The translations under genes and the position numbers were made by a program. Below, piece by piece: positions 22,601 through 37,600 of a stretch of 64,000 nt of DNA. Position 1 is the first letter of the stretch, and every line of letters begins with the position of its first letter. The notes beneath the pieces are model-generated. The model saw nothing but the letters and a program-made list of their open reading frames with translations. It had not been told where the DNA came from and did not search any database. Source of the stretch: Nautilus pompilius (lineage: Eukaryota; Mollusca; Cephalopoda; Nautilida; Nautilidae); assembly GCA_018389105.1 (NCBI GenBank), contig JACATO010000591.1:668501-732500 (forward strand), written 5' to 3'.

Positions 22601-25600
22601 ATTACAACCATAGTAGGATGTTTGTTGCTTTGTTTTCCTTTTGTAACAAAGTAAAGTTAAATATTTGTTGTTTCTTCATCAGCATAGTCACAGTGGAAGT
22701 CCAGTGGGAAATAATATAAAACACAGTAAAAATTTTAATACAGTGCATTTGAAAACATATACATTGTTATAGTAACCACATTTGCCCAGGGCTGGTGTTG
22801 TCACCTGGTGGACCTGGTTTAGTACATCATGATGCAGTTAGCCTGTGGCATACACATCATTCATCAAAATAACAGAAGAATCAGGGAAACGTTATAAAAA
22901 GAACATACAATCCAGAAAAAAGTTTTAATTTATTGATAATTCGTATTAATTTGTTTTTAAAACTTTTGCAAAACAGTTCAAAAGTTTTAAAATTCATCGC
23001 TTCATTAAACTCTTTCATGAGATTTCTACATTATGTATTTTCCATAAAACACGAGTAATTTAACAGGATTCAGTTAAACTTACAACAGTTACCAGTTCTT
23101 GTTTGTTTGTTTTTTGTTTTGGGAGATTACACAGTAAAAAGCAGCCTAGGTTAATTTATTTGGCCTCATCCCTCAGTTTATAGTTTTTTTTGTTAATGAA
23201 GTAATATATTTACTAGCAATAAGGAAAAATTTAGTACATTTTACTTTTTTCTCCAGAACTAATAAAATAACATTTTAACGTTTTTTTTTGGGGGGGGGAG
23301 ATGTAGAAGCAAGCATTTATTATCAACTATAATAGCATTATCTTGTGATTGCTTACACATGTAGATGATAGAAAATGCTATATGACAGTCAGTAGTAGAT
23401 AGAATTGGGAATATATATATTCAGTATACACAAAACTGTACCTCAATCATTTGGTCAAAGGCTTCCAGATTAAAACCATTGCATTCTCCAATTGGAGAAA
23501 TAATTTTTTGAAGATCTTTAAATTCCATTGCCATAGCCATGAGAGTCATTTCAGACGGCACGATAACCAGCGGATGATTCTGATGTGCAGTCAGATGTTG
23601 AAGAACGAAATAGAAGTGCAAATTGTGCCATGGAAGGAGAGCAGATTGAAAAAATGGCTCTCCAATAAGAAGATCAATCTGTATGGAAAGATGGACAATA
23701 TTTTTAAAAGATTAATAATGCAAATATTTTAGAAAACAACAACCATTTTAGTTAATGTACCTATTGAAGTAAAACTACAGTGACAAATGTGGACTGAACT
23801 CATTCAGCAAGATAAGTGCTAAAATGGCTGTGTAGGTAAAAGCAGGTGATAAAACCACGTGGAAAAGGCTTCAAGAAGTTACCGTGAGTCTGAATGGGTA
23901 GAAACTGAACAAAAATAGAGACTACTGAACATGTAACATCTCAAGAAAAAGATTATTTTAAAAGAGCCCAAGCCACAGAGTGCCTGAACAAACTGATGAA
24001 GCTGTAGATTAGCAAGGCATCAGGTACAATAAGTGATGCCCTAAAGAAAAATTTCAGTTGAGAGAGAGAGAGAAAAAAAAAGCAAAGATTACTAAACTTT
24101 GAAGCATTTTACCAAGGCAATACCCAATCACAGCCATCTAGATCACAGGCTCAAATATTCGTAACTACTGGAGCATGAAAAGGTTTTAGGGCTTGCTCCG
24201 TGAGTCCATAAAAAATGGATTCACTACTGGTTATCAAACTCATACTAAGAAAACTGACTATAGAGTTTAATAATAAAATAGTAATCTGCACAGCTTACCA
24301 AAGATAAATAAATGAGAAGACAGACAGACAGACAGCTGTTGCTCAGCCTATGTAAGATTACGTTTTAAAATTGTAGCCATAGCTAAAAACAATATCACAT
24401 TTGTTCATAACAAGATGGAATCTGATAAATGGAAAAGCAATCCCTGTGTCGTCATTATTATAAAACTATTTGTTAAAGGAAAACCAATTCTAGAAACTCA
24501 CCTCCATTTCTTGGAAGTCATTTACAGAGATTTCGGCAGGATATTTTGTTATAAGTGACACAGTATCAGTCATGTTATTCTCATCTATGCAACACTGAAG
24601 AATATTTGCATAAACTGGATTGGGTTCCACAGCAAAAACCTAAAATTTTAAAATAAATAAGTTTTAAAATCTGCAAGTTTTGTATCTCATGCAGGCAACA
24701 AATCCACTGCAGTAAAAAATGTTCAACATAAATATAAATTACAATTTAACATTTTTTTTGCTAGTCTCAGCCAGTCATTTATTAACATTCTCATCGAACA
24801 ACCAGTTTTTCTGGTAACTTGGTAACATTACACTGCTGGGCTGGTTAATGAGAAGCATACATGGTCAGAACCTACTGTGTAGCGCGTATAATAACCATCT
24901 CACACCAACACGGTGCAATTTACCGAAACACAAGTAAACTGAACTAAATGGAAACTTATTTTTCTTAATGTAACCTTTAAACAAACTAGCGTCTAATTAA
25001 ACTGATCTGCACATCATCCAAACTCAGAGACATTTAGTTTCCAACAATGTGCTATGGCATTTCTGCAATTAAGTACACTGGTTTACCAGGTACTATCATT
25101 TAGATAAATACACAGAGCACACACAGTATCTAGTTTGCATCATCCACTCTTAATTTTCTTTTAAGCACTTCCACAAAATATAGCCTCCCTAGAACTTCTT
25201 TTATTTTTATTTTCATGCATGACACTCAGAAAGGTGGGAGACCACTAATTATGTGGAAAACCCAGTATACCTAAGACAGAGAACCAACCATTAGCATAAA
25301 AATGAATCCCACTTCAAAGGAAAAACAGCTGACAGAGAGAAAACGTAGGGCAAAAGATCTGTTGGAAATATCAAATATAGGAAAAACAACAAACCCGCAC
25401 AGTATAACCAGAGGTTGTTAGATGCCACCAAATACTCTTAATATTGGTTTTATGTGATCTTGGCTCCATCAGTAAACTGAATGATACGTACATAGAAATT
25501 AGAACAATCTGATCGAAGCAATAACTTGACACAGAAGAATAAACAAAAATAACTAGAATCCAGTAAAACATCTGGAAGACATAAAATTAAATATATATCC

Positions 25601-28600
25601 GATAAAAATTAGGTTTGACTTTCAGGATATTTTACACTAAAACAAAAACAACAAGGTATAGAAACACTTCCACAATCCATAAGAGGGCACTGCTGCAATA
25701 AAAGCAAAGAGTAAATGTATCTAGATGAGAATAGGTAGACAAGGTTTTCCATCAATCTGGCAAAGGGAATTACATTGGCAAACTAAACAGGCACTTATCA
25801 CAGATGGATGCGCTATTCCTCACCTACTTGGCTGTGTTGTCAGCACAATAACAGCTGACTGTTTGCGGCAAACTTTATGTCTACACAAGGCAGTCAGTCC
25901 TGCGTAGCAAGGCCCTACCCTTAAAACCTCTCTTGTTTTTCTTTCAAGCACTCTTTACAATCTCTCAGACGCCTTCAATTAAATAAAATTACAGCAATTT
26001 AAACAAAAACTCCAAGGCAACAATAAAAAAACGTGAATGTAAACAAAATAAATTATAAAATAGAGTATTTATGACTGCTCATCCTAAGGAGAAGTAATAA
26101 AATAGCGGCAACAAGATACCAGAAAGACCGAGCACAAGGTGTGGAGTTGTCGATAATGAACACCGAAGCAGAAGCAACAATTGTGTTTACAGAAGTACAA
26201 TCATTTTCCTCCACTCAACAGATATGGGATAACTCTAATATACTGCAAAAGAAAACCCAGACTTCAAGCCAATCTGTGTCCTGAAATGACTAGTACAAAT
26301 ATACTTACAAATTACTATTAAGGAATTAATAATAATAGTGAAAAATCCCTATGTTAAATAATAAAAAGAGAGATAAACGTTAGGGTTCAGATTTAAAATG
26401 TGTGAATTAAGTCTGTCTGTAAGTCACATGTCTCGCTATGAGCTGTTGTGGTTGACAACAAAGAGACGGATGGTGAGTACTTGACAGCCTGTACGGTGAC
26501 TAATGAGTCTAATTTCTCTCTTTTATCCAGTGATGCTTTGTTCTATTTGCAGAAAAGCAATAAGTACTCACCAAAATCCTCCCAAGCAATAAAGTACCAC
26601 TTGATCTTCAAACTGTTTTAAAAAAACAAATTATATAGTAAAAGAAGGTATATTTACCTTTTTAGCACCTAACCTGGCAGCAATCAAGGGAAGCAAACTG
26701 CCATCACTAATAGATAGACAAACCGTTTCTTTCTTTATGAGCTGATTGAATAAAATGAAAAAAAAAAACAAATATATATTAAAAATCATTCTGTCTTTAA
26801 AAAAATTTCATGCAAAAAGTACAATATCCTATATTATTACTGAATAGATTTTAAGAAAAAGTTGAAGGCAGATTTGATTAACAATATGTTCATCTACAAT
26901 AAGATAGAGATTAAAGATTTTTTTTCAAAATAACTGAGAAATTATACTTTAAATGCCAATGCCATAGATAACAAGAATCTAGAGAATAATGGTTTAGTAA
27001 TATTACAGAATATGGACAAACAGTGGGCAGGGTTATTAGACCAGATCTGGAGACAGAGCTGTTTTTGTATTGTTGGGCTGCAAACATTTCTGGCCAATAT
27101 TAATTTACTTTGTTCTTTTTTTTACTGATCAATGGCTACAAATGAAAATTATCAGTAGTGAAGCATACATATCATATGGCCCAAACAAAATCCTAAATAT
27201 TTATGAAAGTTGATTTTTCCATCTCAGCAATGATTAACTTTTTATGACTCTCAGAATATTTTAACAGCCTAAAATGTAAATAACTCTTGCCTGCTAAACA
27301 CTTTGATCAGATTCGTTATAAATTATTTGTGTAACTTCTCCGAACCTGCTCACAGACACTGGCAAATAAGGCATTCATCAAAGAAGAAACCCATCTGGTT
27401 TTAGTTTCCTAAACTGAGCAAAGAGCAAGGCGTGAAGGTTGGGCACACACTACTGCAGAGAGTCTTTACTGGCACTCTTCACATTTTAGATGTGAGGGGC
27501 AATGAGAATGCCCAGAGAAACCCACACAGATGGATGTTGAAGAAGAAACCGTGATAGAAGGGTACAATGCCAGACAACCATTCTTGACTGGAATTTGAAC
27601 TCAACCTCTCAGCCTTAGCAGTCCAGTGAGCTACCACTCAAAGTCCCAACTCACCTGTAGGAACTATAATTAAACCACAGGTAATATGCAAAATAGCCAA
27701 ACTAATTATGGCAATTATCTGTTGTTTTGTTGTTTTTCTTCTCCTGGGTTAATTTTTCTTGGTCAATGAGTGAGAATACCTTTTCTATGTCAACCAATGA
27801 AATTCTGTTCTTTGTAAAAATATTGCCTATTTGTGCCATTAAAAGAAAACTATAAGAATATGAGGAAATTTTGTCAATCTTTTACTTCAAATAGTGACCT
27901 GTTCCTAATTTGGTATCCTTGCACATCTTAAATCATATGAAAATTATTTTATTAACAATGTTTTTCTAAATGATATATTTACTTCAGCTGTTCAACATTT
28001 TCGTTATTTGTGGATACATTGCCTATATACCATGATTCGTTTTTTGAGGAAATACTAAATCATCATAAAATATTAATAAAATCTCACAAAGGAACAAAAA
28101 CTTTATATGCTTGTGGTTACTAAATTATATTCTAACAGTAAATAACACTTACCCTTTTTAGTTCTTTCACATAAACCTGATTTCTCTCAAGGTCATTAAT
28201 CATTCCTAACCGTGTACGGCTATAAGCCCGATGAAGACTGCAGGTACAAACTGGTCGCAACATTTCAGCTCTCACCCAGTTCCTATAAGTATGCAAGTTT
28301 AATTAAATAGATATTTTTAAAATTCAAAATAGTTTAGCTAGTATCCCAACTTATAACTTAATTCTTATGCCTTTAACCCAAATTATCTATCATGATGTAA
28401 TCTGTTTTCCAAATTTTGCTGCCCCATTTGAACAAAGATTATCGTGATAATTAATATAAATTAATTTTTATCATTGCTCAGATGGTGTAAGTAAATCACA
28501 GGGGGTATCTATGAACATTGGTGTACTAGTGCTATTATTTTCATTATGTTAGTGTTTATTTTAAAATTACTATTTTCAATACATAATTATTTTGTGGTAA

Positions 28601-31600
28601 AGAATTAACACACCATGATTAGATAGAAAAATAATTAGCTAACATATTTTTTTATTGATCATGGTTTATCATCATCTGCTGTGTAACTTTTTGCACTTTT
28701 AACATTCTGTCTCAGCACTTGAACATGTTGTCTCCCCTTTCTTTTTGTTTTAAATTTAAGTACTGCAGGGATAGTCTACCTTGCTGCTATTCCCTTACGT
28801 TACTGTAGTGTACCCAAGCTTTTATTCATTTCAGTTACTTATTTAAGTCTGGATGCCATGACCTCCCTCATCACTTTGGTTTCTAACTACTTGGCAGAGA
28901 GAATATTATTTATATTTACACTGCTTTTATTTTACTTCCAAAAGCATAGTCAATTTGTCAGTCAGACCGTGTTTTTGGATTACACACCTAAAGTTGACAT
29001 ATTTTAGGGAGTTCACTTCAAGTTTATATAATGTTAGACAAGAAAATCTGTGCAGCAAGTACCTGCTGTCGTGGTATGAGTGATTTCAAATCTGGACATC
29101 TTTTGGACAATTTTCGTTACACCTGTTTCTTATTTCCAAACGCTTTATAATAATGCAGACCATTGAGAAAAATGATAAAATTGTACATAGGTTAAAGTGG
29201 TGAATAAGATATAGGAATAATTAAAAAAATTATATTCCTGGTAATTTCAATGATAAATAAATTCAGAGATATTTCATTGTTTATAGATAACTACATTGTA
29301 ATTTTTACCAGTAAGCAAAACTGAGATCCAGATACTTTATGGCCAATCAACAAATGGACAACCATTTAAATTTACTTAATATTGACATAATCTGCCTGGA
29401 AAATTAGGTGAATGCCAAAATGTACCCGGAAGTCAAATGTGTGCACTTACACATCAGCTCTTTTTACATCAAACCAGAAGCTGTATTCATCATGGCTGCT
29501 TATTAGTTTAACCAGCTCGTTCTTCTCAACTGCCAAATCTTTAACTGGATAGTAAAGGGCTTGCATCCAGTGGTCCCGCCACTGGAATAAAATTAATGAA
29601 AACTGCACAATTGTAGGATAGAAAAGACAGACGACACCAGGCTCACTACCAGCTCTAGCCACTAAAAAATAGTCAAATTCTAGGTCAAGATCTAGCAATA
29701 GAGGGAACCTGTGATAGCAACAACAAAAAAAATACTATGATACTGTAGAAAAGCTTCAAGGTCGAAAAGTACAGCTAACCCAGAGATGATGGAAAATTTC
29801 AGAAAACTGGAAACATCATGGCCAATGTGCGCTGCTAAAAAAGACTAAGGGCAGCAAAGTCAAGCTTACAACAATAGCGTATAGGTAACTTGGGAAATTG
29901 TTGGAAACATTAAAATAGAAAAAGGAAATGAACTAATTGATAATATGGGGATAATACACAGAAATGTAGGCATGAACTAAATCCAGGATCGCATGCTTGC
30001 CTGAACTGATTCATGGAACTTTCAAAGTGGAGTTGTACATGTAAGGCTTTGATCAGAAAAAACCTACTAGACAGTTGTGGGCACACATGGGATCAGAGGT
30101 AGAATGAGAAGGCAATAATTCAATACTGATCATTTTAGACCACATTTTAAAGCACAAAAGTTTGAATAAAAACTTCTAGTAAAGAAAAATAACCAAGTCA
30201 AATCATGCTGTTCACAAAAGTGAGCAAAACAAGCAGCTCATATCAAAACTATTATAACAATACCCAATAGCAAAAGAATTCCTAACAAATCAACTCTAAA
30301 GTAAACCACTTAGCCGATTGTTTTCCCATTTAATTGAGAGGCAATTAATTCTTTGCTGCAAATATAATTACAAATTAGTAACTCCTTAAGAATAAAAAAT
30401 CTAAGAATAATAGTAGTACTAATAATACACAGGTGTTTACAAGTAAACCCCTTACTATTTATTATATAGGGCAGAAAAATTTGGAAAATAGATCACATAA
30501 TGAGTAAGCAATGGTTACCCAATAAGTAAGGAGCGAGTAGTAATGGTTCCTCATTTGGTTCTGTTGTCCAAAAAATTTATTGGACATTTAGCGGCATAAA
30601 AGCGTCACATGCCAAGCAAAGCAAATAACAAACTCGACACTGTGGTCTGATACTAGTTTCTCCATCAGAAATAGAATTAGTCCTGCTTGTACGCGATAAT
30701 AATCTACAGCTTTGTAGCAATGCAGAGCAAATGTGATAGCAAAATAAAAACCAAAACCAATAAGTACAAGTAGACAGTTCTATAGCGTTTTACCTACAAC
30801 TGTAACCAAAGTTATAATATAAACATGCAAAGGTGCTGAAGAGTAAATAGAATCATTCAAATAAGTAGTTTCCAACTGCTTCAACAAGTAACTACAAAGT
30901 ATGAATACACATCCACTATTACTGTTTTACTAATATGTTTATAATACAATGTTTTTATCTGTATGTTGGCATTCCAAAAAAAAAATAATCCAAAAATGCA
31001 ATGGCAGATAGTTTAACAACAACATAATAATAGCAAATGTTTGGAATAAAAGACTTAAAAACTGTTAAAACAAATGTTGTGATTACTATTGAATAAATAG
31101 CCATTTTATTTGATTTTAATATTGCTACATATTTTATTTTTTAAGATGGAGTTCAAAGAAATAAAGCATCTGTTGCTGGGTAAATTTTCTTCATTTTTGT
31201 CTTATCCTGTACACATTTCACTTGCATTAGCACAGATACTGTCAATTACATCAGGCTGTGTTCCATCCACATCAGAATCCATCCATCCATCTCTAAGACT
31301 TATTTCCCCCAATGTTGGACAGTTTTGGCAATGATTTAAGGTGTCATATTCACCATCCTTGTGCTCTGCAAACTTACAATAACTCTTTCAATGACGTCGT
31401 TTTCTGACAAGATCTGATATCGTGAACATGTTAGTCATTTCTGGACTTCTTCCACAAGATATTCGTGGCTACTTAGTAAACAGTGAACCATATCAGTAAT
31501 GTCATTTATCTGTTTTTTCCACCTTCCTCAGCCTCCTGTCTAAACATACGAGTCTTTTTCCAGCAAATAGCTGCAATGCTTCCCAGGACTGGGTAATCAT

Positions 31601-34600
31601 CATTCTGATAGCATCCTTTTACCAAATAATTTTGTAAACCTGTCTGTCTGTCTCTGTCTCTGTCTGTCTGTCTGTCTGTGTGTCTCTGTGTGTGTCTGTG
31701 TCTGTGTCTATGTCTGTGTGTGTGTGTGTCTGTGTCTGTGTGTGTGTGTTTTGCAGGTGGTTCTTCCTGTATTTCTGTGTTTGCTTGACTTTTCCAAGCG
31801 AACTCTAATGCACTGGCGGGGAAAAAGTTGTGATATTTGGTGTCCAAAATACCATGAGGTGAGCTAGTTTGTTGTTTAGCAAAAGAACCGACTTCACTGG
31901 AAGGTTGTGCTCAGCAGTCATCTTCTTGTGTCCATCCTGACACAGTATGGTAGGGTAAAACATATATAATCCAGTTTCATCATCAGATCCTGTTTCTTGG
32001 AAGGTTTTAATGAAAAGCTCTAGAGTAGATGCTGTTTCTGGATAGCTGCTCACCTTAAATTGATAGCTGTCATGCACATGATTTGAAATTGTGTAAGCAA
32101 TCCAATAGAAACTCTGGATCACCTGAAATTCATGATCAACAACTTATCCATAAGCATCAATTCTGACATAAGCATATCTCCTCATTCCAATCACAGCATT
32201 TATCTAGCTGATCATAGGATACACCCCTTTTCTATTGATGTTTCCAGCACACATCAGTAGGAAATACCAGAGAGTGGCAATGTGGAAGTCAAAAATCGAG
32301 GGCCAGAGTTTGGATCCCACAGGAGAACAACTTGGGTTATATTGTAGACAGAGTTAGTGCTTACATCATATTTGACAGCTATCCTTGTTGTAGTCCCTTT
32401 CTTCTTTAAATGGTTGATGATTTCTAATCCTGTCATAAACCGACAAAACATGCTTCCTTTTTTCGGGCATGATTAAAAGTGGTCAATAATTCCCAATGCA
32501 AAGAAAACTACTTTTGTACCAGTTACAACTTTTACTGGTTAAAATTCCCTTCTCAAGGGTTTATGCTGGAGATTCACAATTACCAAAGGATGACTGATGA
32601 CAGTTTATTTCAGAAACATGGTAAAGACACAAAAAATGAAAATATCTTCAGATTGCTGAATTCCACCTGTCTGTGGCATGACGCAACTGCAGTAAGTCTA
32701 AATGCTACCACTGATGAGAAAAGATAAAGGAAAAGAAAGTGTATTTGTTTGTTTTTTTGAAAAGATGGATGCTGGTTTAAAGAAAAAAATGGGTAACCTA
32801 ACTGGTCACCACATTTGTTTTGTGCATCAAATTAATGATAAATCCAGTTATTCACCATCCAGGTAATTGATATTGCATTGTACTACTCTCCTCCTATTCC
32901 AGAAAAATCTAATTTCTTACACTAAAATCAAAAAACAATGCAAATGTATTTATGAATTAATAAGACCTTGGTGAGGTCTTATTGAGTTCTGCAAATATCT
33001 CACCAGACTTATTATTTTTTTCTTTTAAATGTTCAAAGATCCACTTTAACATACCTGAAATTCTTTGCAATTTGGATGAGCCCACCAAGGAGCACAACTA
33101 AGAATTATCTTCTTTTCCTCATCCATCTCCAGCTCCCACCACATAAATATGGTGTTTACTTGTCCGGCCTTCCTTACTGACACCTCCATTTCTGTTTGCT
33201 CCTGAAAGTGAATCGCATTCTTACCACTGAAGTCAAACCTAGAGAAAAGAACAACAACAAAATTGAGCCATTCCTTTGTTTGTTGTCTACTTAAAAAAAA
33301 AATGTTTGATAACTGTTTTCATCAGTAATAAAGGTATATTTTCCAAAAAAAGTTTAACCTTTTGTTCCAGAAGGAAGAATATTAAAAGTGTATTTGTGAA
33401 AAATATGCCATATCTGAAGAGAGAGGGGTTGTTGATGTTATGACAAATAAGACTGAGGATTCCCATATCTGAAAACATGTAGAGACCTGACAAGTAAGTA
33501 AACACCCAAGTTTGAAGGAAGTTTATTCTGAAAAAGGCACTGGCACATTGTGCAAATGAGATCAGCTGTGTCTGTTCTGTGAGATTGCAGCCCATTGGAA
33601 AGTATTTTTACGGACAACGGCACCCAAGTTCACACTTCCTCTGCAACAAAATGACTGAAAGAGAGTCAGGCATCTCACAATTCTGCTATGAACCTCACCG
33701 AGCATGTGCAAGGTATTCTTGATTGATGCATGCAAAGTGTACATGTAAACCCTTTCAAACGTCATCAGTTCCCATGAGCCTCTTGTCTGTGGCATGACCG
33801 CTTGCAGACTGAAGCTTCCTCTGGCCGACACCTGTTCCTATAGCTTGCAACCATGCACTTATCATGTAGCTGAAAAACAGCTTATTAGAGTCTCAGGAGA
33901 TGTCTATATACTTATGCCAAGCCTCTGTACATCCTCCTTATTTAACATAAAATGTTTAATTACCATATAGTCTGTTGGCATCACATATTCATATTTCATG
34001 AATATATTCAAGCTCTTTCCAAAAAATGATATGCATTACAATGCCAACAAATCATGTTTGCTGTTTATCACATAAAAAGTGTTCACATGAGTTCAATGAA
34101 AATTGAATGTGTAGAACACCACATGCGAGTTTTCTCTGCTCATTTCCATGTGTTTTTTTGAGCATAGCTGTAGACTTTTGCATCTGTAACATGAATGGTC
34201 TCTATAAATGAATGTAGTTTCAAAGTTCCCCCCAGAAAGCATAAGATGCCTCAACCAGGCAGAAACCATGGCTTGGCTTAATGGATGGAAGCTTTTCCCC
34301 GGTCATCCCCCGACTCCACAACTTCCTGTTTACCGCTGTAACCTTTAATTACCCTTCAGTAGTATCCTCCAAACATACGCCACGTCTGCTTTAGACCAAG
34401 TACAGCTAAAACCTCGTGAAAAGTAAGTAACCACACATCCTGGTGGTCACAGAGCAGCAGGCTGGACTTAAAACACAGACAGGCACTACATTGTTAATTA
34501 CTCTGCGACTCTCGACAAATTACAAAGCATCGTCTAAGAGCATTAGGCATAATCTTGCAGCTGTATACTTTCTGAGACAAAACTGCTTAAACCTTCCACA

Positions 34601-37600
34601 ACGGCTGAAACAGAATCACTGCTACCATATCCACCCAGAATTAGCAAGTAAAACTGTATCAACTACAGAGTGAAAAAGAACCAGTCTGACCTCTAAAAAT
34701 ATGCTAAACAAAGTAAAATTATGACAATGAAATTTATTAATTATGAAAATGCTAAAAAAATACTTATTCAAGAAACTGATTCATCAAGTTAATGTTAGGA
34801 TGTAGTAAAAAAACGATATATTTATGTTACATGAACATTATATATATATATATAATATAATGTGTGGAAAGCAAAGTCCTAATGAGGCCTAAAAGAGTTA
34901 ATTAGAATAACACAAAAGTCAATCAAAAGTTACTTCAACCTGTGGAATATAAAGGAAACATTCGAAAAGGCAAAAATCTAGGTGATCAAGTCAAAAGAAA
35001 TGAAGTAAACCAGGAACATGATTTCACAGAAGCTGCCTGCAGACTCATTAATTCCAAACACCTTTGCCATGCCAGTAAACAAAGCTCTGTACTAATATTG
35101 GTTGGTCCGAGCCCACAAGTAACTCTCAGGGAGGAAAGGTACACGTATTGGCAATCCAAAATCACGGCATAAGGCTTATGGCTTGGTTGGATCGATAAGA
35201 AATCGATGCAAATACAGAACATAAACAAAGAAATCATTTCTCCACCACGATGTAAACAAAACTATGATCAGGGGGTAGCATCATCAAAACTTAATACTTT
35301 TGGTTAAATAAGTAAAACTTAGCCACAAAGGCCCAAGTAGAGACAATCCTCAAACTTCACTTTGATTACAAACACAGCTGTGAGGAAAACACACCTTAGA
35401 ATGAGCCAATAACGTTATTAAGCCGCATAGGAAGTAGAACAATGTATAGCTATCATGCATATGTAAAGGTCAAAGATGATACAAGTGAACTCCAAAATGA
35501 TCCAAAAACACAAACAATGATAATTTCTTTAAAAATGAAAGCAGATGATAACAAAGCATGATCTGTAAAATATTTTAACCAATTATTTAGTTATTTAATC
35601 AGCAGGAAATTAATTCTCTACTTTAGTAAAACCTAGAGAACCTAATATATATATGAGAGTCTTCCTGACGTCAGATCTGTCCCCGTTAACAGAGCTTGTT
35701 CATGAGAAGTGTAATATACCACAAAATATTCAATTGGTGAAAATAAAAATCAGCATCGAACAGTAATTTATGAAGAAGTTGGAACCTATTATATTCTGGC
35801 TGTATAGCTACATAGCCTCATTGGCTGGATGGTAATAATTATATATAATAAAGATATATAAATTAATAAAATATGTAAGTAACAATAGCTCTCCTCCTTT
35901 CTTTTTGGGAGGGGAAAGGGGAGTAGGTAGTGTGGGAACAATTTGGATTTCAAATTTCCTACCAATCTTATGTTGATGCCCTTTTTAAATATAGTTATCC
36001 TTTCCCATCATTTTACACTAGTAAGAATAATAAACTCTAGAATAAAAATAATATTAGTATATTAATATTTACCAACAAGCTCTATTTACATCATCTCGAC
36101 AACAATCTAAGTTGCAGGGTAGCAAAATTTGACCAACCAAACAAAACAAGAATTTCCAGAAAGGCTAAAACCATCAGTCAGAGAAATGGAACTTCCTCCA
36201 TCGGACCTGGCAGAGCAACTAGCAGCAGCTGGGGCGTGCAGACAGCAACAAAAGCTGTTTAGTTAGGGAAAAGGTGACATTTTTCCTTAGGTTTCAGTAA
36301 ATTCGGTATTACTGTTATTGCACTTTAAAAAGATCCAAGTTGTAGAGTCTACTTTTGAGTTTTCCATTTGTAATCATTTCAAACTAAACAGGTGTAAGAA
36401 AACAATCCAAAAGGATTGTAAAAGTCTAACTGGTTACTGCAGACATTTCCCAGAGCTAATGCCGATCTATGAACCTACCATTTTGGAACCATAAATGATT
36501 AGCACAACAAAGATCATCTACTGCTTGCTTACTTTGAAGATTCCTGTCCTGACTTTGAGGTTGAAGACTTCTCACATGGATCTGTCCTGGTGACCAAGGT
36601 GCAAGCCAGGCAATAGTTACTCACAGAACTTCCACCACATGTACCTGGAAAACTCCCTCACTAGAACTCTTTATCTTTCAGAGGTGGAAGGAAATCAGAG
36701 TGCCCAGAGGAAATCCACATGGCTGGCTGGCTGACAAAGAGCAAGAACCGTATGCAAAACAGAGCTAATCCCAAATGGGATTGAAACTCCAGCCCTCAGC
36801 CTTAGCAGTCTAACCACTAAACCTATTGTATAAATGCTGATATGCTTCAATTACCAGATCAGAGGATATTTATTTACCCTAAAAAAATCAGTCCATATTT
36901 AAGCCTACCTTTTATGTAGTAGTCTTAAGAAAAACTAGACAAACAGCAAATTACCTTAAAACTTGGACTGGATCAGTAATCAATTTAAATTTTGTCACTG
37001 GTATCTGACTGAGCTGAAGATCATGTAACATCAAGGCCCCATTGCAGTTGGCAAATTTTAATGGTGGATTAATGTCGGCGTAACCTTCTACTTGGACTGG
37101 CTGTAACTGGTTCCAGCGCCGAATAAAATCAGACTCCACCAACTGAACATAAATGTTGGCAGCACTTGGGACAACGATACTGTTTTCCTAAACAGATAAA
37201 ATAAATAATATTTACTTAAGCCAAAAAATTCTTCCCTTGTCTCAGCACTAGAAACAAAACATTTATAATCCTAAAATAAGTTTAAATTTTGATGAAGTAC
37301 TGCGTTATATGCCTCAAATGATTTAGCTGCTACAAAGAATGCATCTGATAAAAGCATCTGGATAGAGATTAGTCTATAGTTAATTTAAAAAATGAAATAA
37401 CCGGTGGCCAAAAAATAACAGGTATAAATTTGATCTGCGAAAAAAGCACTACCATTAAGTTGTTGTACCAACCAGGAGTTATGATTTGATTTGGATTCTC
37501 CCCCTACCCCTAATTTCTAAGTAATAGTCACCATAACTCTACACATTTATTTCTGACCATAGCCGAGAACAAAAAGAGGTGCACCTTTTAGGAATGTGCC

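Noticed and set aside
33562-33831. Minus-strand 89-codon open frame as a gene
   Set aside because: No recognisable domain, no supporting splice sites or neighbours; random open frames of this size are expected.
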